Assembly: GCA_002070505.1 (NCBI GenBank)
Contig: MWDJ01000011.1
Location: 1-64,000, forward strand
Direction of reading: 5' to 3'
Length of the DNA stretch: 64,000 bases
Source: Bacteroidetes bacterium ADurb.Bin145
GTDB taxonomy: Bacteria; Bacteroidota; Bacteroidia; Bacteroidales; VadinHA17
In this document: positions 9,404-18,450 of the stretch, in pieces
Numbering within the stretch: the first letter of the stretch is position 1
Layout of the letters: each line of letters opens with the position of its first letter
Made by a program: the position numbers and the translations under genes
Notes under the pieces: generated by a model
Databases searched by the model: none
The model's input: the letters and a program-made list of their open reading frames with translations, nothing else
Told to the model about the DNA's origin: nothing

Positions 9404-10933
9404 ATGGAAATCAAAGATCAGATAGGATTTGATAATGAGAAATATCTTCAGGAACAAACAGCTTCAATCCTGGAGAGAGTTAACCGGTTTAATCATAAAC
9501 TCTACATAGAGTTTGGAGGGAAAATTCTTTACGATTATCATGCAGCAAGGGTTTTACCCGGATTTGATCCCAATGTAAAAATGAGGTTGCTGCAAATGTT
9601 AAAGGACAAGATTGATGTAATTCTTTGTATTAATGCCGGCGATATTGAAAGAAAAAAGATAAGAGCCGATTTTGGGATCGCTTATGATTCGGATGCTTTA
9701 AAATCAATAGATGATTTCAGGGAATGGGGGATAGAAATAAGTGCGGTTGTAATTACACGTTATCAGAATCAGGCTCCGGCGAGGACTTTCAAAAATAAAC
9801 TTGAACGCAGAGGAGTAAAAGTATATCTGCATTATCCCACCAAAGGATATCCTACAGATATAGATCTCATTGTAAGTGACCAGGGTTATGGTTCAAATGA
9901 ATATATTGCAACATCGAATCCCATTGTTGTAGTGACCGGGCCTGGCCCCGGGAGCGGAAAGCTTGCCACCTGTCTGGGTAATCTTTATCATGAGTACAGG
10001 AGAGGAGTAAAAGCAGGGTATGCAAAATTTGAGACATTCCCGATCTGGGATTTGCCGATCGAACATAAAGTCAATATAGCTTATGAAGCAGCGACTGTTG
10101 ACCTTGATGACCGGGTCATGATAGATGAACATCATCTGAAAGCTTATAACAAGGAGGTAGTAAATTATAACCGCGATATTGAAGCATTTCATCTTCTTAA
10201 AAGGATAATTGAAAAAATAACAGGAGGGGAGTCCATGTATCAATCGCCCACTGATATGGGAGTAAACCGTGCAAGTTCCGGGATCATAAACGACAAAATA
10301 ATTTCTGAAGCCTCACATCAGGAAATTATTCGGCGCTACTTCAGGTGTGCCGTGGAATATGTTATGGGGATTGTAGACAAGGACACTCTTAACAGGGCTG
10401 TAAAAATCATGAAGAAGGTAGGCGCATCAGAGGAAGACAGGAGAGTTGTCAAACCTGCGAGAGAAGCTGCAAAAGAAGCTGAAAGAAAGGGAAAAGGCAA
10501 TGCGGGTATCTTTTGCGGCGCAGCCATTGAATTGCATGACGGAACAATAGTAACAGGAAAGAATTCTCCGCTGATGCATGCTTCATCAAGCCTGATCCTG
10601 AATGCGGCAAAAAGACTGGCCGGGCTGCCGGATAATCTGTATCTGTTACCGAAAAACATTATTGATTCAGTTTCCTACCTTAAAAAAAATATCCTCGATG
10701 GGAAAATGGTCAGTCTTGATGTTGATGAAACACTGATCCTTTTAGGAGTAAGCGCACATTCAAACCCCGCAGCTCAGATGGTACTCGAAAACCTTAAATT
10801 TCTCAGGGATTGTGAAGTGCATCTCACCCATATACCGACACCAGGAGACGAAGCCGGACTGCGAAAGCTGAAGGTAAACGTGACATGCGATCCGGAATAT
10901 TCAAGCAAAAGCCTGTTTATCAGCGGACAATAA
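9404..10933 (+). CDS. DUF1846 (UPF0371) family protein
   Basis: A 509-residue protein counted from the ATG at 9404; a TTG at 9377 also opens the frame. It starts IGFDNEKYLQEQTASILERV and carries the family's GPGPGSGKLATCL segment (about residues 187-199), which looks like a phosphate-binding loop, and SPTDMGVNRAS. Its length is typical of DUF1846, a widespread family of poorly defined function that has been proposed to bind nucleotides. No signal peptide or membrane segment is seen, so it should be cytoplasmic. It stands alone between an acyltransferase and a convergent small membrane protein. Family call is firm; the function is unknown. Confidence 0.85.
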   Translation: MEIKDQIGFDNEKYLQEQTASILERVNRFNHKLYIEFGGKILYDYHAARVLPGFDPNVKMRLLQMLKDKIDVILCINAGDIERKKIRADFGIAYDSDALKSIDDFREWGIEISAVVITRYQNQAPARTFKNKLERRGVKVYLHYPTKGYPTDIDLIVSDQGYGSNEYIATSNPIVVVTGPGPGSGKLATCLGNLYHEYRRGVKAGYAKFETFPIWDLPIEHKVNIAYEAATVDLDDRVMIDEHHLKAYNKEVVNYNRDIEAFHLLKRIIEKITGGESMYQSPTDMGVNRASSGIINDKIISEASHQEIIRRYFRCAVEYVMGIVDKDTLNRAVKIMKKVGASEEDRRVVKPAREAAKEAERKGKGNAGIFCGAAIELHDGTIVTGKNSPLMHASSSLILNAAKRLAGLPDNLYLLPKNIIDSVSYLKKNILDGKMVSLDVDETLILLGVSAHSNPAAQMVLENLKFLRDCEVHLTHIPTPGDEAGLRKLKVNVTCDPEYSSKSLFISGQ

Positions 10934-10945
10934 AAAACCAGAGTT

Positions 10946-11314
10946 TTAATTTTTAAAGATAAAATAAACCGCCAGAACAAGAAAACCGAAACCTATAAGG
11001 TGGTTGAGCCGGAACGATTCATTACGAAATACAAATAAGGTAAAAAAGGTAAATACCACCAGGGTTATCACTTCCTGTATCACTTTAAGCTGCCAAAGGT
11101 TAAAGGGGCCTCCGTAGGTCTGATAACCAATTCTGTTTGCAGGAACCTGGAAAATGTATTCAAAAAGTGCAATACCCCAGCTGATAAGAATGATTGCAGG
11201 TAATCCCCATTTACTGATCCATCCGCCTGTTTTGAATTTCAGATGACCGTACCAGGCAAATGTCATGAAGGTATTTGATACTACGAGCAGACCAATTGTA
11301 GAAAGACCTCTCAT
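10946..11314 (-). CDS. DMT-superfamily small membrane protein (DUF486)
   Basis: A 122-residue protein with four predicted transmembrane helices (about residues 4-22, 36-53, 76-97 and 101-120). The conserved features NTFMTFAWYGHLKF, GWGIALFEY-type SWGIALFEYIFQVPANRIG and the central QLKVIQEVITL segment identify DUF486, a small four-helix member of the drug/metabolite transporter superfamily. Transport function has not been established for the family. It converges on the DUF1846 gene with 12 bp between stops and diverges from the GH3 gene at 11457. Confidence 0.85.
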   Translation of the reverse strand: MRGLSTIGLLVVSNTFMTFAWYGHLKFKTGGWISKWGLPAIILISWGIALFEYIFQVPANRIGYQTYGGPFNLWQLKVIQEVITLVVFTFFTLFVFRNESFRLNHLIGFGFLVLAVYFIFKN

Positions 11315-11456
11315 TGTAAGTTCAATTTATGAACGAAAAGATTTAAAAATCTGCAAATATATTATTTTTAAATAATCAGTATCCAGGACTAATGGTATAA
11401 AATGAGATAATTAAGAAATATTTTTAATTTTACTTAAACCTGTTAAACTGACTTCA

Positions 11457-13616
11457 ATGAAAACACTAAAGAAAATCTTGTTGGGATTTCTGATATTTAT
11501 CGGAGTTCTGCTTGTAGTCTTATTTATTCTGGGGATCAATCCAAAACCCCCAATAATTAATCTGGAACGCAGGCCTCTTAGCGAAGCGGAGATTGACAAA
11601 ATGGCCCGGGAAGCTGTCGATCAGATGACACTTGAAGAAAAAGTTCAGATGATGACTCCAAGGTTAAAAAGCATGCTTAAGTTCGTCCTGGAAATGGCAC
11701 GCGATAAGATGAGATACAATCAGAGACCTTACCAGGCAGGAGGTAATTCTAGGTTAAATATCCCGACGATGAGATTTTTTGATGGCCCCAGGGGACTGGT
11801 AAGTGGTGAGGCCACCTGTTTCCCGGTAGCAATAGCACGTGCTGCAACTTTTGACAGAAACATGGAATACAGAATAGGTGAGGCAATAGGTAAAGAGATC
11901 AGGGCAGGCAAGGGGAATTATTTTGGCGGAGTGTGTATCAATTTAATGCGTCATCCTGCAGGAGGGAGATCTCAGGAAGGGTATGGAGAGGATTCTTATC
12001 TCATAAGTCAGATGGGGACTTCTTTGATGAAAGGAGTTCAAAATCATAATGTTATGGCCTGCATAAAACACTATGCCGTAAATAATCAGGAAAATACAAG
12101 ATTTGAAGTTAATGTTGAAGCAGATGAGCGGGTAATGAGGGAAGTTTACCTTGCTCATTTTAAAGAATGTGTTGATAACGGGGCAGCAAGTGCCATGGGT
12201 TCATACAATAAATTCAGAGGCGATTATGCCTGCGAAAGTCCTTATCTTTTGACAAAGGTCTTAAAGAAAGACTGGGGCTTTAAAGGATTTACGATCAGTG
12301 ATTTCATATTTGCTGTTCACGACACTGAAAAAGCTGCCAGGGCAGGCCTTGATATTGAAATGCCTGCAACACGATTTTATGGTAAAAAGCTTCTCTCGGC
12401 AGTTAAAGAAGGAAAAGTTCCGATGGAAAATATTAATGAGAGTGCGTTCCGGATAGCGAGAACAGTGTTAAAATTTGAAACGGCTCCTGATCCTTTACCG
12501 GAATATCCGTCTTCATTGATCGGGAACAACGATCATATATCCCTGGCGCGGGAAGCAGCTGAAAAATCGATCGTACTGATGCAGAACAAAGGATCAGTAC
12601 TGCCATTTAATAAGGAAAAGGTTAAGACAGTGGTAGTTGCAGGAATGCTTGGGAATAACGAAAATATTGGAGATCATGGTTCCAGCAGAGTATATCCGGC
12701 TTATGTTGTCACTCCGCTGGAAGGATTGATAAATGAATATGGCTCCTCAATTAATTTTATTTATGACAATGGAGAGGATGCTGAAGCATTAAAGGAAAGT
12801 GTGAAAAAGGCTGATGCAGTGATATTCGTTGTTGGATATGACCATGATGATGAAGGAGAATATGTTATGCAAAGCAAGGTTGAAATCGGTGGCGACAGGA
12901 AGAGCCTCCGTCTCCATGAGAATGAAAGCAGGATGCTTCAGGAAGCGGGCCCTCTCAATCAGAATTCTGTAGCTGTACTTATTGGAGGGAGTGCTATAAT
13001 TGTTGAAGAATGGAAAGATAATGTCAATGGAATACTGCACGCTTTTTATCCGGGGATGGAAGGCGGAACAGCAATTGCAAGGGTTCTATTTGGAGATGTC
13101 AATCCGGGGGGAAAACTGCCTTTCACGGTTGCTAAAGATGAAAGTGATTACCCTTATTTTGACAGGCTGGCAACCGAAGTGACATATGACAGGTACCATG
13201 GGTATATAAGAATGGATCACAACAAAAAGGAAGCGGCTTTCCCTTTCGGATACGGACTTTCTTATACGCAATTCACTCAGGACAGCATGGATATTGTAAC
13301 AGAGAGTGATAAGATAATTGCTTCAATTAATGTAAAAAATACCGGAAGCAGAAAAGGTGATCAGGTTGTACAGCTTTATATTGGATTCGATAATTCAGAA
13401 GTTGAAAGAGAACATAAATTACTTAAAGGTTTTGAAAGGGTAACCCTGGATCCGGGAGAAAGCAAACGGGTTTCAATAACTTGTCCGTATGATAAGATCA
13501 GGTACTATGATCCGGAAACTGAGGGATGGAAGCTGGAGAAAATGGAATATCAGATTTATATAGGTTCAAGCAGTGATGAAAACGATCTGATTAAATCAAC
13601 TTTCCTTATAAATTAA
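11457..13616 (+). CDS. Glycoside hydrolase family 3 (beta-glucosidase-like)
   Basis: A 719-residue GH3 enzyme. An N-terminal hydrophobic stretch (residues 7-28, with no obvious cleavage site) suggests membrane anchoring facing the periplasm. The TIM-barrel domain runs from about residue 45 and places the nucleophile in GFTISDF at D282. KHYAVNNQE supplies the conserved Lys-His pair. The (alpha/beta)6 sandwich follows and ends at FPFGYGLSYTQF, then a fibronectin III-like domain of about 100 residues occupies the C-terminus. GH3 enzymes release beta-linked glucose, xylose or similar from non-reducing ends by a retaining mechanism. It is isolated from the main CAZyme block and overlaps the convergent phosphoesterase by 11 bp. 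The exact specificity is unknown. Confidence 0.9.
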   Translation: MKTLKKILLGFLIFIGVLLVVLFILGINPKPPIINLERRPLSEAEIDKMAREAVDQMTLEEKVQMMTPRLKSMLKFVLEMARDKMRYNQRPYQAGGNSRLNIPTMRFFDGPRGLVSGEATCFPVAIARAATFDRNMEYRIGEAIGKEIRAGKGNYFGGVCINLMRHPAGGRSQEGYGEDSYLISQMGTSLMKGVQNHNVMACIKHYAVNNQENTRFEVNVEADERVMREVYLAHFKECVDNGAASAMGSYNKFRGDYACESPYLLTKVLKKDWGFKGFTISDFIFAVHDTEKAARAGLDIEMPATRFYGKKLLSAVKEGKVPMENINESAFRIARTVLKFETAPDPLPEYPSSLIGNNDHISLAREAAEKSIVLMQNKGSVLPFNKEKVKTVVVAGMLGNNENIGDHGSSRVYPAYVVTPLEGLINEYGSSINFIYDNGEDAEALKESVKKADAVIFVVGYDHDDEGEYVMQSKVEIGGDRKSLRLHENESRMLQEAGPLNQNSVAVLIGGSAIIVEEWKDNVNGILHAFYPGMEGGTAIARVLFGDVNPGGKLPFTVAKDESDYPYFDRLATEVTYDRYHGYIRMDHNKKEAAFPFGYGLSYTQFTQDSMDIVTESDKIIASINVKNTGSRKGDQVVQLYIGFDNSEVEREHKLLKGFERVTLDPGESKRVSITCPYDKIRYYDPETEGWKLEKMEYQIYIGSSSDENDLIKSTFLIN

Positions 13617-14406
13617 AAAGAGAGATCGAATCTGAACTAAAATCCTCATTACGATCCGCGATGGGATCGGAGAAATCCAGATCTATAACCCTGTGAAAAC
13701 CAGGATTGCCATTCTTATGGGTTGAGGTGCCTGCATTATAGCAGCGTAGTATTCCCCATGTGCCATGAATTATTTTTCCTGCACCGGTTTTGCTTCGGTG
13801 GTAATGCCCGAAAAGAAGAACATCAATCCGGTTTTTAATGATTTCTTTGAGATCATCACTGTCCTTCAATTGTCTTCCCAGTTTAAAATCAAAAGGATGG
13901 TGATGCAGATAAACAATTTTTTTAAGGTAGACAAGGGATGGATCATCAAGGATCTTTTTAAGACTATCAAGCTGTTCTTTACCCAGTTCGCCCTGGGCTA
14001 AAAACCTGTCGTGCCAGTGCAGCTCCCAGGCAGTTGAATCAAGTCCTATGAAAACCATTTCATCAATGATATCCACTTTTGGGTAGGTCACTTCAGGGTT
14101 CTTATAGAACCGTTCCTTAAAAATTCTTACAAATTTTTGATTTCCTATCGTTCCTGTTCCATAATCATGATTTCCCGGCACTGCAAGCACCCTGTAGCCT
14201 CTTCTTTCAAGTTCCTCAATATCATCTGCAGCCTCTTCTCTCATCTCTGGTTTGTTTGCGTTGTCAACAAGATCTCCCGTGATGACTATAATATAATCCT
14301 GAGCAGGTTTTTTCAGAAGTGAAATATTTTCGATAATAGTACGAAAGTTCCTGCCACAATCCTTATGACCGATATGCAGATCAGATAAGTGGATAATTTT
14401 TTTCAT
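13606..14406 (-). CDS. Metallophosphoesterase (calcineurin-like)
   Basis: A 266-residue protein with the five signature blocks of the calcineurin-like superfamily in order: SDLHIGHKD (residues 8-16), ITGDLVDNA (about 44-52), GNHD (about 78-81), YLHHHP (about 165-170) and FGHYHRS (about 201-207). These supply the two-metal centre. No signal peptide is seen, so it should be cytoplasmic. Substrates in this superfamily range from cyclic nucleotides to phosphoproteins and nucleic acids; none can be chosen here. Its stop codon lies inside the end of the GH3 gene on the other strand. Confidence 0.9.
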   Translation of the reverse strand: MKKIIHLSDLHIGHKDCGRNFRTIIENISLLKKPAQDYIIVITGDLVDNANKPEMREEAADDIEELERRGYRVLAVPGNHDYGTGTIGNQKFVRIFKERFYKNPEVTYPKVDIIDEMVFIGLDSTAWELHWHDRFLAQGELGKEQLDSLKKILDDPSLVYLKKIVYLHHHPFDFKLGRQLKDSDDLKEIIKNRIDVLLFGHYHRSKTGAGKIIHGTWGILRCYNAGTSTHKNGNPGFHRVIDLDFSDPIADRNEDFSSDSISLFNL

Positions 14407-14457
14407 TTGTAAAGCTGTAATTAAAAATTATATCTGTTTCAGCTGACGAACGAAAGA

Positions 14458-15858
14458 TCAGTTTTTAACAGGATTTCCATTAATAGTAGTCCCTTTGAAT
14501 TTAAGTCCTTTTATAAGTCCTTCCAACCGGTTACCCTCTTTAACATTTGTCCATTCACAATCAGCCAGATTGATATTTGTTACATTTTCCGAATCGGTGT
14601 AAGCATCTATATATGCACCATACAGACTTTGTTTACACTTCACATTTTCGAGGTATACATTTCTTACAAAGGGAGGGAAATCACGCTGGCATATTTCACC
14701 AGGCTCATAATTGAGGTTTATTCTTAATACTGCTTCACGGCATTGTCCCACATCAACATTTCTTACGTAAATATTTTCAATTGCCCCGCCGCGGCAGTTA
14801 TTTGTTTTAATTCTAATCACTCTGTCAAGAGAAGGACTGTTCATCTCACAAGCTTCAACAAACAGGTTTCTGAATCCTCCCGAGATCTCACTTCCAATAA
14901 CTACTCCTCCATGGCCATTTTGCATACGGCATTTACGGACAACAACATTTTCAGTAGCCAGGTTCCATTTACGGCCGTCTCTGTTGCGTCCTGATTTGAT
15001 AGCGATACAATCATCACCTGTATTAAAAAAGCACTCTTCAATCAGGACGTTTTTACATGATTCCGGATTGCAGCCATCACCATTTGGAGCACCTTCAGTT
15101 ATAATTGTGACTCCTTTCACGGTGATGTTTTCACACATCAGGGGATGGATTGTCCAGAATGCAGGCCGGGTAAGGGTTAGGTCACTTATTAAGATATTCC
15201 TGCATTTGTACAGGTTAATCAGCTGGGGCCTGAGATTATCGCCGGCACCAAAACGCCTTTCCTCAACGGGAGTACCCTTTTCATTCAGTTCCTGTAATAA
15301 AGGTCTTCCTCTAAGTTCCTGTCCCGGAATAACAGCCAACCGCTGCATTCCCCACCAGTTTTCCACCGAAGCTCCTCCATCTATAGTTCCTTTTCCTGTT
15401 ATTGCGATGTTATCCTGACCATATGCATATATCATCGGAGAAGTATTATAACAGTCTATACCTTCCCATCTTGTGAGGACCGAAGGATATTTTGAAATGT
15501 CAGAAGTGAAGATCAGTAAAGCATTTTCTTCCAGTCGGAGATTAACATTGCTCCTCAGAACAAGCGGACCGGTATACCATGTACCATCAGGAATATAAAC
15601 TACTCCTCCGCCGTTTTTACTGCATACCTCAATTGTTGAATTGATAACCTCGTGGTTCAGAATTGCGGGATCATTCCTGACTGCTCCGTAATCAGCGATA
15701 TTATATATCTGGTCTTTGAATTCAGGAACGCGGATGTTATTCAGTATATCAGGATAAATTTTTTTCCATGCCTCCTTATCTGCATCTGAACAGCCGGCTG
15801 AAGAAATAAGGACCGACAAAATTACCGGCAGGATTGTTTTATAATTAGTAGTTTTCAT
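14458..15858 (-). CDS. Glycoside hydrolase family 28 (polygalacturonase-type)
   Basis: A 466-residue secreted beta-helix protein with a lipoprotein leader (Cys23 in ISSAGC). The N-terminal pectate-lyase-like cap includes IADYGAVRND and DGTWYTGPLVLRSNVNL. All GH28 catalytic blocks are present: PNGDGCNPES (N-x-D block), GDDCIAIKSG with D282 and D283, GHGGVVIGSE with H316, and RIKTN. The family hydrolyses alpha-1,4-galacturonan or rhamnogalacturonan by inversion; the subgroup with an RNRDGR loop usually acts exo on galacturonides. The second aspartate of the usual NPDS/DPDS block is Glu here. It lies alone on the minus strand beside the main PUL and is the only pectin-backbone enzyme visible. 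Confidence 0.92.
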   Translation of the reverse strand: MKTTNYKTILPVILSVLISSAGCSDADKEAWKKIYPDILNNIRVPEFKDQIYNIADYGAVRNDPAILNHEVINSTIEVCSKNGGGVVYIPDGTWYTGPLVLRSNVNLRLEENALLIFTSDISKYPSVLTRWEGIDCYNTSPMIYAYGQDNIAITGKGTIDGGASVENWWGMQRLAVIPGQELRGRPLLQELNEKGTPVEERRFGAGDNLRPQLINLYKCRNILISDLTLTRPAFWTIHPLMCENITVKGVTIITEGAPNGDGCNPESCKNVLIEECFFNTGDDCIAIKSGRNRDGRKWNLATENVVVRKCRMQNGHGGVVIGSEISGGFRNLFVEACEMNSPSLDRVIRIKTNNCRGGAIENIYVRNVDVGQCREAVLRINLNYEPGEICQRDFPPFVRNVYLENVKCKQSLYGAYIDAYTDSENVTNINLADCEWTNVKEGNRLEGLIKGLKFKGTTINGNPVKN

Positions 15859-16036
15859 ATGTCATTTATTAACTACTATAAAGCTAATGTAAAATTACAT
15901 AAGCAAAGCTCAAAATAAAACATGGTTAATAATTATATTACATACTTTCAATTAATTCCGGAAGTATCAGGTTTAGCTTTCAGGTTATATTTTATATTAA
16001 CTTTAGTCAGTCAGATTTTGAAAGATATATTCGTTT

Positions 16037-16522
16037 ATGAAACACGAGGTGATAGATCACAGGATCGGGAAACTCTTAGGATCGACAGGAACTGCAGCCG
16101 GTTATTTCCTGATGATATTCGGCATTATCGGGACATTCCTTTATAACTGGACCGGATCTTTTCTCATAGTTGCCGGTATGTTTATGGCATTTACTTACGA
16201 GGGAACAAAGATTGATGTAGAACTTAAAAGAATAAAAAATTATACTTCCTTATTTGGATTGATTAATTCAGGCAAATGGCATCCTTTAAGTCATTTCAAA
16301 AGATTCAGTATTTATAAATCAAAACGCAGTTATACCACATATAGCAGGGCAAATGTTCCTTTAACATTGAAAGACAGCGACATCAGATTAATACTGCTTG
16401 ATGAGACCGGCTCATTCAAGATCACTATAAACAGGTACAACTCCTTCGATGAGGCAAGAAAGGAGATGAATGAGTTAATAAAGAAACTTGATCTCACTGA
16501 ATTAAGAGAATGGGTGAGATAA
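16037..16522 (+). CDS. Hypothetical membrane protein with two transmembrane helices
   Basis: A 161-residue protein that I do not recognise. Two closely spaced hydrophobic helices (about residues 14-36 and 38-56) form a hairpin near the N-terminus. The remaining 100 or so residues are hydrophilic, with a basic stretch at FKRFSIYKSKRSYTTYSR and a mixed alpha/beta look. A PH-like or small regulatory cytoplasmic domain is possible but unproven. It stands alone between the divergent GH28 gene and the GH43 gene. Coding is supported by length, a plausible ATG and the clear hydrophobic pattern. Confidence 0.7.
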   Translation: MKHEVIDHRIGKLLGSTGTAAGYFLMIFGIIGTFLYNWTGSFLIVAGMFMAFTYEGTKIDVELKRIKNYTSLFGLINSGKWHPLSHFKRFSIYKSKRSYTTYSRANVPLTLKDSDIRLILLDETGSFKITINRYNSFDEARKEMNELIKKLDLTELREWVR

Positions 16523-16627
16523 CGATCCTCACTTGAAAAGAAAGATCTGAGAGACTTCAGATTATGATAAATAAGTTATTTTTATACGTTAGAAAGTATT
16601 TTAATAAGTGATTATATAAATGTTAAT

Positions 16628-18340
16628 ATGAAAAAGACAATTGTACTATTCATCGTGATCCTGATCCTGGTTTCATGTTCAAAGGAGATCACCGAGAAAG
16701 AAAAGACTTATTGCAATCCCTTGAACCTTAATTACAGGTTTCAGTTCACAGAAAGCATTTCCTACAGAGAAGCAGCTGATCCGACCATGATAAGATATAA
16801 GGATAAGTATATTCTATTTGTGTCCCATAGCGGCGGATACTGGATCTCTGACGACATGCTTTCATGGAAGCATCTTCCGGTAAAATCACTTCCCATTGAA
16901 GATTATGCAATGGATGCAATTGCGATAAATGATACTGTGTTTTATATTGCTTCTGCCGGGACAAGGAAACCTTTCTATTTTACTACCGATCCCTTTGTGG
17001 ATGACTGGAAACCCTATCCTGACACATTGCCTTTTGCTGTCTGGGATCCGCATTTCTTCATGGATGATGACGGTAAAAGATACCTTTACTGGGGATGCTC
17101 AAATGTAGATCCTATATATGGAGTCCGGCTGAATTCAAAAATGCAGGCTGTCACCGAACCGGAGGTGCTTATAAGACATAATCCTGACAATAATGGATGG
17201 GAAGTACCTGGTGAATTAAATGAACTGACCCGGCCCGGATGGAATGAAGGAGCCTGGATGACTAAACATAATAACCGTTATTACCTCCAGTATGCGGCTC
17301 CCGGCACAGAATTTAAGACCTATGCTGACGGCGTTTATACTTCCGACTCTCCATTGGGGCCGTTTACATATGAAACTTACAGTCCTTTTTCATATAAACC
17401 CGGAGGTTTTGCCGGAGGCGCAGGACACAGCTCAACGTTTCAGGATAAATACGGCAATTACTGGCATGTTTCATCAATGTCAATCTCGATAAGACATATG
17501 TTCGAACGCCGCCTTGGAATATTTCCTGCAGCGTTCGATAAAGATGGTGTGCTCAGAACATTTACGGCTTTTGGCGATTATCCGACAATAATGCCGGATC
17601 ATAAGATAGACTTTGAAAAGGAAGACCTTTTCAGGGGATGGATGTTGTTATCATTTAAAAAGAAAGCAGAAGCGTCATCTGCTATTGGCAACCTTCCGGT
17701 AGAAAATGCATTTGACGAGGATATCAGGACATGGTGGTCAGCCAAAACAGGCGATGCAGGAGAATGGCTTAGCGTAGAGCTTGATGACAACTCAACAGTG
17801 AATGCAATACAGGTTAATTTTGCCGATAATGAATCAACCCTCAAGCCAGACAGCAAAGGCATTTATTATCAATATCGCATTCTTACATCAAACGACGGAC
17901 AATCATGGGATCTTCTCACCGATAAAAGCAATAACACGCTGGATGCCTGCCACGATTATATAGAACTTGAAAAACCTGTTAAAACAAAATTTATTAAGAT
18001 TGAGAACGTCAGAGTACCAGATGGGAAATTCTCAGTTTACGATCTCAGGATTTTCGGTCAGAAGGAAGGGAAGGCTCCTTCTGCTGTTAATAATTTCACA
18101 GTAGACCGCAACGAAGCTGACACAAGAAAAGCAAAAATAGAATGGTCTGGTGACGCAAATGCAACAGGATATATCGTGAATTATGGCACCCGGCAGGATA
18201 AGCTCTATACTTCAGTGATTGTTTATGACACAAATTCAGTAATGCTGACAGGCTTAAATAGAGATGTAACGTATTACTACAGCGTTGACTCTTTTAATGA
18301 ATCAGGAGTAACCAAAGGCAACAAGATAGTAAAGGAATAA
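16628..18340 (+). CDS. GH43-like lipoprotein with CBM32-like and fibronectin III domains
   Basis: A 570-residue lipoprotein (Cys17 in ILVSC). The five-bladed beta-propeller spans about residues 40-330 and shows the GH43/clan-F catalytic set: D51 in AADPTM (base), D140 in VWDPHF (pKa modulator) and E207 in WNEGAW (acid). A discoidin/F5-8C (CBM32-like) domain follows at about 345-480, and a fibronectin III domain ends the protein. The family releases L-arabinose, D-xylose or galactose with inversion, here on the outer or periplasmic membrane face. It converges on the GH95 gene at 18444 across a 9-bp repeat array. The subfamily is not assigned. Confidence 0.88.
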   Translation: MKKTIVLFIVILILVSCSKEITEKEKTYCNPLNLNYRFQFTESISYREAADPTMIRYKDKYILFVSHSGGYWISDDMLSWKHLPVKSLPIEDYAMDAIAINDTVFYIASAGTRKPFYFTTDPFVDDWKPYPDTLPFAVWDPHFFMDDDGKRYLYWGCSNVDPIYGVRLNSKMQAVTEPEVLIRHNPDNNGWEVPGELNELTRPGWNEGAWMTKHNNRYYLQYAAPGTEFKTYADGVYTSDSPLGPFTYETYSPFSYKPGGFAGGAGHSSTFQDKYGNYWHVSSMSISIRHMFERRLGIFPAAFDKDGVLRTFTAFGDYPTIMPDHKIDFEKEDLFRGWMLLSFKKKAEASSAIGNLPVENAFDEDIRTWWSAKTGDAGEWLSVELDDNSTVNAIQVNFADNESTLKPDSKGIYYQYRILTSNDGQSWDLLTDKSNNTLDACHDYIELEKPVKTKFIKIENVRVPDGKFSVYDLRIFGQKEGKAPSAVNNFTVDRNEADTRKAKIEWSGDANATGYIVNYGTRQDKLYTSVIVYDTNSVMLTGLNRDVTYYYSVDSFNESGVTKGNKIVKE

Positions 18341-18362
18341 AAGAAGTTTGGAATTATAAAAG

Positions 18363-18450
18363 TACTTAGAGTACTTAAAGTTTTGGTTTCTTCTAACTCT
18401 AAGTACTCTAGGCACTCTAAGTACTTTAGGCACTTTAAATACTTTAAGTA
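18363..18450. repeat. 9-bp minisatellite, two inverted plus six direct units
   Basis: Six contiguous 9-bp units (18397-18450) follow the pattern CTYTARRYA, for example CTCTAAGTA, CTCTAGGCA and CTTTAAGTA. Two more units in inverse orientation occupy 18363-18380, separated by 16 bp. The array lies between two convergent genes and can pair into hairpins on either strand. Its last direct unit contains the stop codon of the GH95 gene (TAA on the minus strand at 18444-18446). Confidence 0.9.

Noticed and set aside
14984-15418. 144-codon plus-strand open frame inside the GH28 gene
   Set aside because: It is antisense to conserved catalytic segments of GH28 and encodes no recognisable protein.
15922-16146. 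74-codon frame overlapping the start of the small membrane protein
   Set aside because: It overlaps the better-supported frame at 16037, its translation lacks the clear membrane pattern, and it ends within that gene.
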